Source: Allacma fusca
Lineage: Eukaryota; Arthropoda; Collembola; Symphypleona; Sminthuridae
Direction of reading: 5' to 3'
Assembly (NCBI GenBank): GCA_947179485.1
Contig: OX359248.1
Coordinates: 265,501 to 329,500, forward strand
DNA length: 64,000 nt
The translations under genes and the position numbers were made by a program. The stretch's first letter is position 1. Every line of letters begins with the position of its first letter. Below are positions 27,101-40,133 of this stretch, piece after piece. Under the pieces are notes generated by a model. That model was given only the letters and a program-made list of their open reading frames with translations. It made no database searches and was not told the origin of the DNA.

Positions 27101-30100
27101 TTAAAAAGTTACCTGTTTAATCAGACGACATTATTACGTCTATACACAGATATAATTGGATAAATAAGTAGATACAGAATACAAATACAAAGATTGTGTG
27201 GTGTACATAAGAGAACTATTTAGGCATTTTCAAGTTAAATTCGTAATTTGCAGGATACAGTGTAAACTCATAATGAGACATTTCTCCCCACTTCCCACAC
27301 ACGTTCGGCTGCATTATGTCTTTCTAGTTCCCATGAAAATGATTGCCGAGGAAATTTATGGAAAATTCAAGGTTTTCTTCCTTAACTGGAATAATATATA
27401 GGTTTGTAACCGCTATGAGGACGCATTTATGTACGTAAGGCAAGACTACTTGGAGAAGTAGTGACATAAGCACGACCTCGAATTTAAGTCGGTCTTATTG
27501 TTTTTACTTAGAACTTTCCTCCCAACGTCCCAACCTCCGTACACCATAAGTTCCAAGCTGTGACCGCGTGCGGTAGTATTGAAGCAATCAAAATTAGATA
27601 CGTATATGTAATTATGTACATATGTAAATCAATGGATACATTTTTAAGATAATTTAAATTGTATGTGCGCTGAGAGTATTTCCTTGAAATGATTAGTAAG
27701 TTTGAAAAATTTGATTGCAACATGCACATTCTTTCAAACTTCTTATACAAATAGATATTATAATCTGATTGGAGTCATTATTGGACCACGATTTTTTCAT
27801 TAATAATTCTATGGAGCTGCAGTGCCAAAATATCCTGTGTACCATAGGCTTAATATTGACATATGTATTTATTTACGCTGCTCTGCTTTTCAAGCGGGTG
27901 CTCCACAAAGCAGAATTGTATAGATAGGTAATTGAATTTGATTATTTTCCGAGAATAAGCGCTCTGACCCCGAGTGATTGAGTAATGAAGATTTGTTAAA
28001 AAGATATGCCAAAATACTGTTTGGCGTTTGGGATAGGTTGAGGGCTGTAACAGGACCCGACGGGATGAGGTTGAAAGGGATTTGATTATTTACTACTATA
28101 ATTTCATCGAGGCATGACAAACTGATTCCTTGGAATAATGGCAGATACTGTAGATATAGAAATACACGTGTGAGAGTTGCATAGTTGACGGGATTAAAAG
28201 TGCAATGTCTTTACTTATGGTCATGGAAATAGGAATGAGAAGGATTAAATACAATGGCTAGTCAAGAGGACTTACTCTCGTCTGTAGGTAATAACAACAA
28301 TAATAATGGAGGAAGGAGGGGACTGTTTAAGGTGGGGGGATGAATCCCGTCATGTGCATCTCATCAGCATGGCTCTGCCTTTGCGGACAATACTTTTGAA
28401 AATCATTTTCCATCCATTGCCAGTGAGTATTACTAGAGGTGCGGATCTTGAGATGTCCCTGTCGCTTGTGGAAATACGGTAATCGGTAATTCAAATGTAA
28501 AGTCTAGGTATTTGTGTGTAGTTAGTGTGTGCCTGTCAGAAGTAGTAATTGAAAACTTTACGGAAGGTGACCAAATCAAACTGTAAATTGGAATGAGTGT
28601 GAAGAGAGGAGTAGCAGACGACGGTCGACGTACTCTGACTAAATCAAATCAATCATTGCATATATTCAACTTAGCGTCGTAAGGATCAGCCTCACATTTC
28701 TCTCAACATTACATTTTGGAGAGTGAGACGAATTTCGATTAGGTGGTCTTAGGTCTTTCCATGTCCAATTGAATGGAGTTTACACTTCATCCGGAGTCCA
28801 CCGGTCCTCCCGGCTCATCCTTATAACATTATCACTCCACTCTCTACGTCTCTACACTCAGGCAATTCCCTAATGTCAAGGTCCCAGTCCCAGGCTTGCA
28901 CCTATAGTCACGCAAGTAATTATCTATATGTAATGCAAAGTTAGTTGGCACTGACAATTTTGATCTTTGCAAATCCATCCTGCTCTCTACTTAAGCACAC
29001 CTCTCTCACAATTAGCAAACACTCATCATCCTCATACTAAATTCTTTGAGTCATTTCCTCTCATGAGTGTCGACTTGAGTAACTGCGGTACGATAATCCC
29101 GGGCTCATATAGTATGCTCTTAGCTATAATTAGTTTATAAGGGGATGCTAAGGATCACCAGTATCGACTCAACTTCCTACTACTTGACGTGAATAATTTT
29201 AACCTGTGGAAAAGTAACCATTGTCAGTCCATCCTTGAAACTCTCTTCTCTTGTCTCTTCTCGCCTTCGTAGTGGTAGGGAGAGAGAATCTGTAATAATT
29301 TCAATTACAAACCTCATTGTTTTCCCCCCTAAAGAGGCATCACAGCATATATGTATGTATGTAGATACATATGTTGATGCCTGTAAACTGATTTGGCGAA
29401 TAGCATTATTCAATTTAGAGGCTTTCAAGCGTTTCAATTCAAGTAGTGTCTGCCTTAGTAGTGCCTTGTAAGTACATATGTGTACATATACTACTGCGGT
29501 TTAATAGTGAACATAATAATTATGTATCGTACAAGTCTGAATATTACGTCCGTAGTCGAAATTACACGAATGCCTTTCATTGTAGAATCTATTGCTGGGC
29601 ATAGTACCACATCAGTTATTACGTTAACTCAGTCATGGCCTATTAGAATGTGGGCTGCTGGGATTTCTTTAAACTCTTGGTGTGTAATTATTTTATTATG
29701 TAATGAACATCCAGAGATATTATCCATCTCCATGTATCTACATATACGCAAAACAAGGTTTGCATGGGTATCAAGTATGTATTTATTCCACTTGGATCTA
29801 AAGGATTCCGGCTCAACGCTCATTATGAGACTTGATGGACAATAAAGAATGATTTATGAGCTCTCTTTGACCACCAATAAATAATTCGATAGCTGAGAAA
29901 ATTGGATTGAAATCACTAATTGAAAGTCATAGTTGGACCGTCCAACCGTATGAAGGAAGTTAATAATTACTGCCATGGTCTAAACATTTTTCACTTCTGG
30001 CAGACACCCATGTCAAAGCTTTGTCTTATTCCTATCCTGAGTCTTTGTGAGGGAATTCTTTACTCTTCCTCAGAGTCTTGCTAAAGTCTCACGGGAGAAG

Positions 30101-32630
30101 GTAAAGAAGCCGAACGGAATTATTATTTTTGGGCATGTGCTTACCTTCTTACATAAGCTTCAAAGTAACTGTAAATTCTCGAGATCCCTCATGCAGTACT
30201 TCACAATTTTATTCTCCTTTGAAATTATAACCTTATTGGGAGACCCCTCATCATTCGCATCATTCCATTTGTCAAGAGTTTTCTATTCACCATAAAGACA
30301 TTTATTTTTCAACTTATCACATCACTCCTACAACAAAAAATACGTTGCATGATTTGACATGAGTTGTTGGTATCATTGAGTTAATTCGTCTCTCGTCCAA
30401 AATATTATATACAATTCAGTCAGAGTGTAGCCACTCAATGCACATATGTATGTACATTGCGGCAGGAAATCTTTTAACCCTCCCCCGTTATCCATGTACA
30501 AAGGGGAGTAATAAACAATATCCTAGCATCCCGTTTTTAGCATCAAAGCATTTTCCAGATTTTTTGAAATTTGTATCATCCCCCGAAAAACCCCAGTAGA
30601 ACGGCGACCAGCAAAGTCATGCAACATTTATATTTATGTATTTTTTAAAAGAGTTAATGTAAGATTAAATATTTTCTTGTTTATTTCAATATTGTCTTAC
30701 AAATGTAATTCTTGGGACAGCAATTTTTGACCCCAAAAGATGAAATAAGTGCAAATGAATCCACAAAAAAATCACTACAAGCACCGTGTGCTACAATATT
30801 TTATGCACGGCTGACAGTCCATGATAAAGTGGAAACATCAAACATTGTTTCCTACAATTTTAAATGAAAAATAATTCTAAGTGAACAATTGTAAACTTCC
30901 GAAATTTCAGTTTTTCCAAAAAAAACAATATGGCTTTACAGGGGAGGATAGAGTAGAAGTTGATGGGCTAAAGGTTTCGTGACACCGTGTACATTGTGTG
31001 TACATACATATGTGTTCTCACAAGCTGGTCATGTGTGCAGTAGTTTCGGCCGTCATGATTAATGACTGAGTAAATAACCTTAATTCGACATAAACATTTG
31101 GAGACAGGATAGCAGGAATTCCATGAGTACAAGCCGCCATGATTTCCCTCTTGCAGTTGGGAATTTTAAGCATTTCATTTCTGAAGGAATTTGTTTTGTA
31201 GAATAGTGTTTGACTGGAAATTTCCAGTTAGTCACGTTTAAGCGATAAACGCACTTGGACATTCTTAAAATATTCCAAGTTATATTTAGGCTTTACATAT
31301 TTAATATCTACCTATTATATCTTGCCGAGTTTCATTTTTTGCACGCATCCGCTTTTTATGCGCATAGTTTCCACTTTCTGGTTTAATTCTCCGTTTTTTT
31401 CTTCTACGCAAATTGAACCACATATCTAATTCTAATCCACTTTTAATCTACTATGTGTGGCATGACAAAATCTTGGAATTCTACTTCTAAGTAATTTCTT
31501 TGAAAATGTTCCAAGTAGGCTCGTCATTTTGTAAGTGGAAAAATGTAAAAGCACAAATTGCTGAAGCTTTGGTAAATTGAATTTGCAAAAACTAATTACA
31601 GAGGATTGACCAAATTTTTTTCCTCTGCGCCCTGAAGAGTTTCTATGTTGGGGTATGTTTCCATATGAAGAGCATAAAATCAAAACACCCTAAAAATAAG
31701 ACCTTTTAAAAAAACGGATTTTATTTCATAACAAAATACTCCATATCAAGCTCCATTCAAGGACAAAATCTTATTGGTCAAAGGACATCGGAAGCGGGTA
31801 GAATAATAATTAGCTCAAAAGTCAGTAGATTCAAAATGAACTAACAATAAGCCATTCGTACGTTTTAAACAAAACGAACTAAAAATAAGTCAGCATTCAT
31901 TGCTACCAATTCCATTATTTTGTGCCTACGATATTTAATTAACTTATTATCGTGTCACATATCTACGTTGTAATGGTACACATTTCTATCACACTATAAT
32001 ACTGTAATAATAACAATTATTATTATTTATTGTAACATTTACATCAATTCCTTCCACTCAATTTTGTACATAGGATAGTTAAGAAATTCTCAACCGGTTA
32101 GAATTGGGAAGTGTTTGTTCCTCCTGTAAAATGACATAAAATGGACCTAGGCCGTATTGGTTCTATGCTACTCAAAAGTTCTCACAAGACAAGAGTCATA
32201 AGTGTAAATGGGATTAAATGAGAGGAACTCGGATCGTATATGAAGGTCCGTAGGACCTTTGAATATAAATTAACAAGATACATATATTGTGGACTAATAA
32301 TAAGGAAAAATTAATACTATTAAATAGGTGCGTCATTGAAGAGCGTGCTTGTATAAATTGATATATGGAGGGAAGCGTGGAAAGGACTTGGAAGGAGTGA
32401 CAAATGTATGTAATGGATGGAAAATATATAAACTATGAATATTCGTAAAGGAATGAAAATGATGCTGATAATAGAGACAGGTGGAAGGAGATTGACCAGT
32501 GACAAAGCCAGAGCTTTTTCCCTCATTATGTGGACGTAGTAGGTAGAAATTAAAGGTAAAAAAGGAGGGGTTGAGCTTTTTTCCTTCTCTCGTCCGCCAC
32601 CACCGCCTTTCTTCGTTTCCTGTGTAAATT

Positions 32631-32668
32631 GTGTGAGTGTGTGTGTCTGTGTGTGTGAGAGAGAGGAG
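32631..32668. repeat. GT-rich tract changing to GA
   Basis: Imperfect (GT)n broken by GAGT and CTGT, running into GAGAGAGAG. Confidence 0.75.
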
Positions 32669-33314
32669 CCTTCAAGTTCTAACTTGAGTGCCCGTGAGAG
32701 GAGCAGAAGTGTCTGGGGCTTCCACGAGACTGTATCTTTACATTTTCAATCCCAACCCCATTCTCACTGTAGCTCTGTTCGTGTAAATTTTGTGCTTCTC
32801 TCCATTACACGTTCAACGTTCCGGTCCATATTCTTGTTTTTACCCTGGTGTAGGACTTTACACATAATATGTACGTGTCTACATCTACCTATAGATAATT
32901 ATATCTATATATACAATATACATATCTATACTCTTCCTACTACAACTCTCTGGTTTGTTTGAAAATCGGTATTTATAATTTAGACGAAAGTTTTTCAGAC
33001 AGGAAATGACATTCAACCGAGCAGAAGGAGCGGATTCAGTTCAGTGCGTTTTCATGACCTTTTTCTCTCTTCCTTTCTTTATTCTCTTCACTTCCACCCT
33101 CTCTCTCTCTTAATCTTCCAAGAATTAAAATCTTACTTTACGCGGCTCCTGTTCTACACAATTAAAACATGTAATACTGGGTACACATGATTGCGTGTGT
33201 TGCTGGAGTGGGTGTGTACGCAGTGTACGCACGGGATTATTAAATTCAACTCCAATCTTCAATTCCAGTTTCTCTCTTTTATTATTTACTCCTATGAATT
33301 TCAAGTTGGGGGTA

Positions 33315-33335
33315 GTGTGTTGTGTGTGTGTGTGT
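33315..33335. repeat. (GT)n microsatellite
   Basis: An almost pure GT tract with one TT interruption. Confidence 0.75.
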
Positions 33336-36300
33336 CTCGGCCGCTGTTTTTTCTCAGCTGACAGAGAAGACTCAAGACTCGAAACAAGTGTAAGTATAAG
33401 TAGTAATCGTTATTATTTTCATTTGGTCAGTAGTGTGGCAGGGGATATGATCAACTAGACACTAGACAAACCTGAGGAGTTTCACATCCTCCCTTCTGTA
33501 AACATGTCAAGGTTTTATCACTCCCGTCAGTCTCCTCGTCTAAGGAAAAATACAAGCCACAAAGTGTAGCAAGTGAATAATTACACAGCAGTTGACCTTT
33601 TGGGAAAAAATTATAATATCCATCATCCATACCTTTCCAGTCATTTCTGTTCGTCAATTGTTCAAGTACACCACATTTTCTCAATAAACCTTTAACTTCC
33701 ATCACATGAAACAACTCCATGACTTTCTTGAGTCAACGTTTCTCCTGATTTTTCACATCACCTGACTTCTATGCTTGAAGTTCAAGAGGAAGTACGCTCC
33801 TTACAAATGTGAACTCTTTGGTTATCTTCCTTGGAAATTGAAGTAGAGAGTTGAGTTGAGATATCTAGTATGTACATACACACATTGGACTAACATTTTG
33901 TTTGTCCTTAAATGTACTCTGTTCTCCCGACTTCCAACAACACTCTTTTTCTGCTCAATGCTGCAGAAGAGGTAAGTCGATTTTGGTCTTTTTCGCTATA
34001 CTTGGCACGAAATCTTCAGTTCCGTATCTTATATCTATAGATCTATATAATTACAGTAGATACGTATACCGAACTCTAGCTTGTACTAAAACTCTGCTAA
34101 AGTAGATGTGGGGTTTCCTTCTGTTTTGAGAGCGAAGCACGTAAATGTAATAAATGTATGTAGGTCTTTAGCGTAATGTCCGTGGTAGCGTTGAGAGGAG
34201 AGAGGAGGGAAAAATTCCAATTAAATTAATAATAAGAGATGGAGGGAAGATGATGCTTCTATTTTAACGTGTGGACAGATTCTTCTTTATAATTATATGG
34301 AGATGGTACAGATAGCTTCTGTTTTGCCGGCAGGTAGTTAGGAAACTGTTCTCGTTTCTCAAAGACTTTGTGTCTCGCCAACTGCATGGGCTCACTGATT
34401 GTGAGTACTATTGGTCCCGTTACTACTCTATGAGAGTCTCAGTTCATTTGATTCATAACATTTATTTTATTTCGCTAAATTAATTACACTTACCTAACTG
34501 TTTTCTTCTTGGAAATTAGGTCCAAGTCTCACAGGTATTTTTTTTTTCATCAAATCTTTCACTGATAAGCTCAACAACAGCTCTCTGTCTGTGTACTGTA
34601 TCTACGTGTAATGTGTACACATTCTACTTAATTAAAACTTAATTGCTTGTCGCGGAAACATGCCTTGTGTGACGAGGTGAGTCGTGAGAGGCTCAGTAGT
34701 TTTCCTCCTCTTTTATTTCTACATTATTCTGGGCAACAAATTCATCAAACTCACATTCTTAAAATAGTACATGTAATTACAGTACTTACAACTTACTTAC
34801 AAGCATTCCATTTAAACAGTTCACAGTTCCAGTTTCCACTCAACTTTTCAGGGCCAAATTAATAGTTGATTCTTCCTACTTTCCTGCATCAAGCCATTAA
34901 AAATCATACGGTTCATGACAACCAAAAATTTACTTCATTCAAGTATTCGCTCCAGTTTGGAGCGTTAATAGGCAAATTAGATTCTTTAACGAGGCGTTGT
35001 AATTAGTAATTTACTGATGTACATACATACATACATATGTTTCAAATTCTAAGGATGTTGCTAAGATAATGTCAAGGTAACTTTTTGACAGGACAGGTGG
35101 AGAGATAATTACATAAAAATTAAAAACACCCTTGAAAATATCCAATATTCATTTTGGAGTCCAAATAGAGATTTTGTCATTTAAAAAAGCAATTATTGAT
35201 TTTGTACACGGAAGAAATAGAAATATGAGTTACTACAGGGATGCGAGCAAACCAATTTTAGTGGGAGCTCCGAGTACTACATCTAATTTTACAAAGCTTC
35301 GTAGTTATAATTAGATATGGTGTAATTGGTCATATGGGGATACGCGTGGTTACGACATTAGCCTATGATTGGAAAAGTGTTGGGAAATGTACTACGTTGT
35401 TGATGTTGTTGTTGATACAGAGATTCGCATAATTGCTATCATCTATTTATTAGCACTGATTGTTTCGTTCGGTCATTTATGATAGGTGGTAAGTATCAGT
35501 GGAATGGTTTGGTTGAGTCACTTTTCAAATGTGTTTGTACAAGCGGCATTCAGTCTACTCGTATCTACTGCACTTGAATTGGGTAGGAACATGTCCTGCG
35601 GTAAAATGAAAGGAAAAAAAAACTTGCATAAACGCTCATGCCAGTTTTGTTGCGTTCTGTGGTTTCTGGTTTTCAATAGATAGTATTGTGAACATTGCAA
35701 AGGATAAAAAGATTTTGTTGTCCTTACCCATTACTATATCCTCATGATTGATTTCCCATGATCTAGGGAACTGCAGTGTAAATAGTAGAAAAGGACCCTG
35801 GAAACTGTTTTTTTTTCACCTTTATGCAAACTGTATTATTTATAACTCTGTGACTTTTAATTCGTGAGAGTCCATGACGAAGGAATATTGCAGAATGTGT
35901 TGTGTCCAAAAGTTGTCTTGATTGGGCTCTGTGTGTGTGTGTAGTGGTTAGTAAGGGGAAATGGCTAATTGTGTTCTTTTATGACTCTTCATTGACTCAC
36001 AATCAGATCTCATAGATTTGGACTAAAATGTAAGAATCGGCACAGTTGGCACTGCTCATTGTCAGATCAAGATCGTTTAAGGTACGGTATGGAAGACAAA
36101 AAATGAAGCGGATCATGTTAAGATTATGGGATATGAGGAGAGGAATGCTGACGGCATATTAGCCAATCCGATAAATGTACATACATAGTTGAGCGAAATA
36201 CCAATGTTTTACCAACAAGTCTTGGTTCTCATTTGATCCCTTTTCTCTCGGCCTGCATATTTGTTTACATGGACTTGCAGAGAGGAGAAGAGTATCATTG

Positions 36301-37372
36301 TATCTTGTTGTGTATTGTGTACTGTATAGGAGTCTTATTTGGATAGCTGAGGTCAAGTTTTAAATGTCAGTCAAATAGTTAATGCGTTTAATTTATCTCC
36401 AAAGAGAATTTTCGCATGTTTTCGTGAGAGTTACAGCCCATTTGCACTCCCATTTTTTACGCACAGCAGTTGTGATTATATATTTGTGGGCGAATCATGT
36501 CTCTCATTAATGGACTACACTGCTCAGTCGCTCCATGACATGTACTCCTTTGATTTCCCATGATGCAGTGCACTCCTGTTATATTCTGTAATCATAACCC
36601 TCGGGATGCAAAATTTACTGCAACACACGCTCCAACCTCGGCACTGTCTGTATGCATTACGGCTATGAAAGATCACAGAACAGCAGGATACACCGTTTTC
36701 CAAGCCACGGATGCGAATTCATTTACCTTTTACTTTATGTACGAGCAATAATTCTCATGCGTAGATACTCTTACACATTACGTCCATATGTATATATCTA
36801 AACATATGTAGTACTGTAGATACCTCGAAAAGAACAGGCTCAACCCCTTATATATACTATAGACGCCTTTGAAAGCAGAGTTCAAATTTGGTGAAAAAGT
36901 ATTGTGATGGCCACAAGTCATTCACAGCACACACCGACAAGAAAGAGCGCTGCATCCAGCCCAATTCCCAATTACTCCATTAATGAACTGGAGTACCTTT
37001 AAGGTAGATACACTACACTCTCCCCTTGGTTTCCCCTCCATGTCTGCATTTAAAACAATATCTGTAGATATCCCTGTACTTTACTCACATCACATCTCCC
37101 CCTTCTCATTCTCAGCCACTTCACAAAAATAATCATTACAGTTCGTATACTATACTGTAATAATTAGTCATCTTCCCTTTTTTAACTCTCTGTGTGTGAC
37201 TTACTCGCAATGAGAAAACCTTCTGGTTCTGGAAGCATCCATCTGAAATTCTCTAAGCATTGCATAACTTCCGGATGATGCACTATCAATTCAAAATGGG
37301 TGACGTGGAGATAAACTATTTATTCTATTTATTGATCGTAGGGTTTAAAACTAATGGAAGTACCAAAGGGAT

Positions 37373-37399
37373 TAATAATAATAATAATAATAATAATAA
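37373..37399. repeat. (TAA)9 microsatellite
   Basis: Nine uninterrupted TAA units. Confidence 0.9.
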
Positions 37400-39918
37400 A
37401 TTACAAAAAGGATATTTTAGGCTCAAAGTCCTAATTTAAACGTTATGCCTACTCGATGCATATACGTAGTACTGTATGTATGTATGTAGGTCCGAGTGGA
37501 GGTTCAAACAAGTGTGGAATCGACCGTGCATTGTTACATCATGCATCATGATTTTTTATTTAAAAACTCTCAGGCCGATGTAGTTCCTCGCTTCTATTTA
37601 CATTTGAGAATTTTGTAGTCTTAAAATCAGCTTTGCATAAATCTATGTATTCTTTTAAATAATTAGACTTAAGTGTAGAAATCGTTCTACTGCCTTCTTC
37701 TTCTATTCTGTAGCTTGGAATTCAATGACCCAAATGCATTTTCCTATGGAATATTTTATTAATCATGGAATTGGACGGATAAACTCAGATGACGCCATGT
37801 AGTTTCCTTCAGAAATGATTTACTTTCGCACTCACAAAGTAGAGCAGTCAAGTTAAAATTCTAAGTTTTTATGTATCTATGAGTGCAACATTTTAAAAAA
37901 TGGGAAAAGTAATTCAATGCAAGGGAAGTTAAGGACACGAAAGGAATAAAAATGAAACCATGAGCTCTGTGATTACATATGTATATGGCCCCATTATGAT
38001 TTATAAATAGATCTTGGATTAAATGCATGTTTCTATTACTCAAAGTTAAGCACATTCTAGCTCTGAGTTTGCAGAACTATTTATTGATGACGCAATAATT
38101 AGAACGGGTGAAGCACCTAAAAAATATTCAAAGTATTCATCCGTATACTTAACCTACACATAGTATTGGATACACATACTCTTCTAATCATATACCCCCA
38201 ATCAGATTTTTTGTTGTCCTCATTATATATCTAATAATATTAATGGGATAACAGCGTGCATTAAATAATTTCACATACATAATTATATTACATTATCAGA
38301 AAAAAACACATGAGTTTTTACGCTTAAAACTTGACATGATGTACAAATTTCCGTCCCTAGCATTAGCCATATAATTATGCAGAGTATGAAAGGGTCACAA
38401 TGGATGACTCATGTGCATATGTACATGACGGGTGTTGTGTGATGTATGAGAATATTCCCGAAAACGACTCTTAATGCGACTATGGAATAATTAAATTCGT
38501 GATTACATAGAATTTCTAGGAAACCATATCCCGCTACAATTAATTACAGGAACCTTACCTGCAGAAAAGGTTCGGTTAAAGATATTGCGCTATTATCATG
38601 AACAATAAATATCTTTGAATTATTATCCCACAAAATTCTACTGTAACTCGTAACTTTTGACTTTTATAAGAAAATCGAGACTTGTGAAATTAATATTGCG
38701 CGGGCCTTACGTAAAGAGATATTGAGGGTATTGAATTAAGTGTTACTCTGTTATTATAGTCATGGTTACTCTTTCCTCCACATGCAGTACTTACGTTGGA
38801 CAAGGTAAGTGCGTGCATGCTAAAACAGGATTAAGTGTCATCGTGGATTACTTTAAGGGGTTAAAGTTTGCTCAGTGAAAGTTTGTTGAAAATACAAGAG
38901 TATCATAAATTAAGACAAAATGTTTTGACGCAATGCTATTTTAAAAAACAGTAGTCATTATGTTGAAATTAATCCTACTTAAAGTTCCTAATAGCCTGAG
39001 TCATAATTTGGCTTGATTGAACAATTTTGCAGAGCTAGTGCATCGAATCTTGGTCTCCTTCTCGTACCTCAAGTAAAGGTTACATTTAATAAATTGACCA
39101 AGAATAATTTAAAATGTCGTCTGTTCGTACGACTGCATATGTACACACATACATAGATGTGAACTACTCAAATTGCTTTTGAAGAAATGAACAGGTAGCT
39201 CGTTAGAGTAATTAGTCCTTGTACGTATCATTCAGTGTCCTATAACGAAGTTAAGGAAAACTTAATGAAACCTCAAATATGTAATTATAAGAACGAATAC
39301 CGTCTGTGAAGAGGTAAAATGGTCTGGTTGCATTTTTGATTAAAAGCGAAACGTACATGTGTACATGCAGCGCAGACCCGGTCAAATCAAAACTGCACGT
39401 ATACTATTTTGACTCTTTACCGACCATATAATTTTAACTGGTGTAAAGGTGGAAAATGCTAATTTTAACGCTTTGTACCCCTTCTGATTGAAAATAGTTC
39501 TTCACCGAAGATTTATTATCAATGGTTGTAAGGACATCAAATTCTTAGCATTTGAACTAATGGAGAAGCAGGAATAGATTGGGGTGTTGTGGTTGGCTCT
39601 TCAGGGATCTGAACCTTGGTTCTTCCACTTGGACAACCTTTGTATTACGGAATTACTAGAAAATATCGAATTTCACAACGAACTTGTTCTTCATCTTCCT
39701 CTCAACAGAATGTACATATGTACGTTGACCCATGATGAATTCATATGTATTGAGCATTTTCATTTTGGCTCAACTAGTTATCGAAGCTGAGCGAAGTTCA
39801 AGGAATGACATATAGTAATAAATAGATGTGATGAGTAGTAGTTAGAGTGACGACTTGCTCCAATCTCCGTATTATGCTCTTGGGTTGACCATGGTGTTTG
39901 AGGTGGAAGTGGTGATAA

Positions 39919-39921
<3 letters not shown>

Positions 39922-39952
<31 letters not shown>
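39922..39952. repeat. (GA)15 microsatellite
   Basis: An uninterrupted GA tract of 31 bp. Confidence 0.92.
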
Positions 39953-39956
<4 letters not shown>

Positions 39957-40113
39957 CTATTACCCACACAGATTGCAATGTTTGAATTCCCTGTTAGTTT
40001 CCTGATTGTTTCCAAATATGTGCGTCCATGGTGGATATGAATGTGTAAATAAATACGAAATAGTGCTAAGTGTGTGCCTAGGATTGTTGTTGTGTAGTGT
40101 TTCCTATAGAAGG

Positions 40114-40133
40114 GTGTGTGTGTGTGTGTGTGT
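40114..40133. repeat. (GT)10 microsatellite
   Basis: Ten GT units, 160 bp after the (GA)n tract. Confidence 0.85.

Noticed and set aside
29480..29845. 121-codon + strand open frame with hydrophobic stretches
   Set aside because: Overlapped by another open frame on the opposite strand. The hydrophobic look follows from AT-rich codons, and it has no family resemblance.
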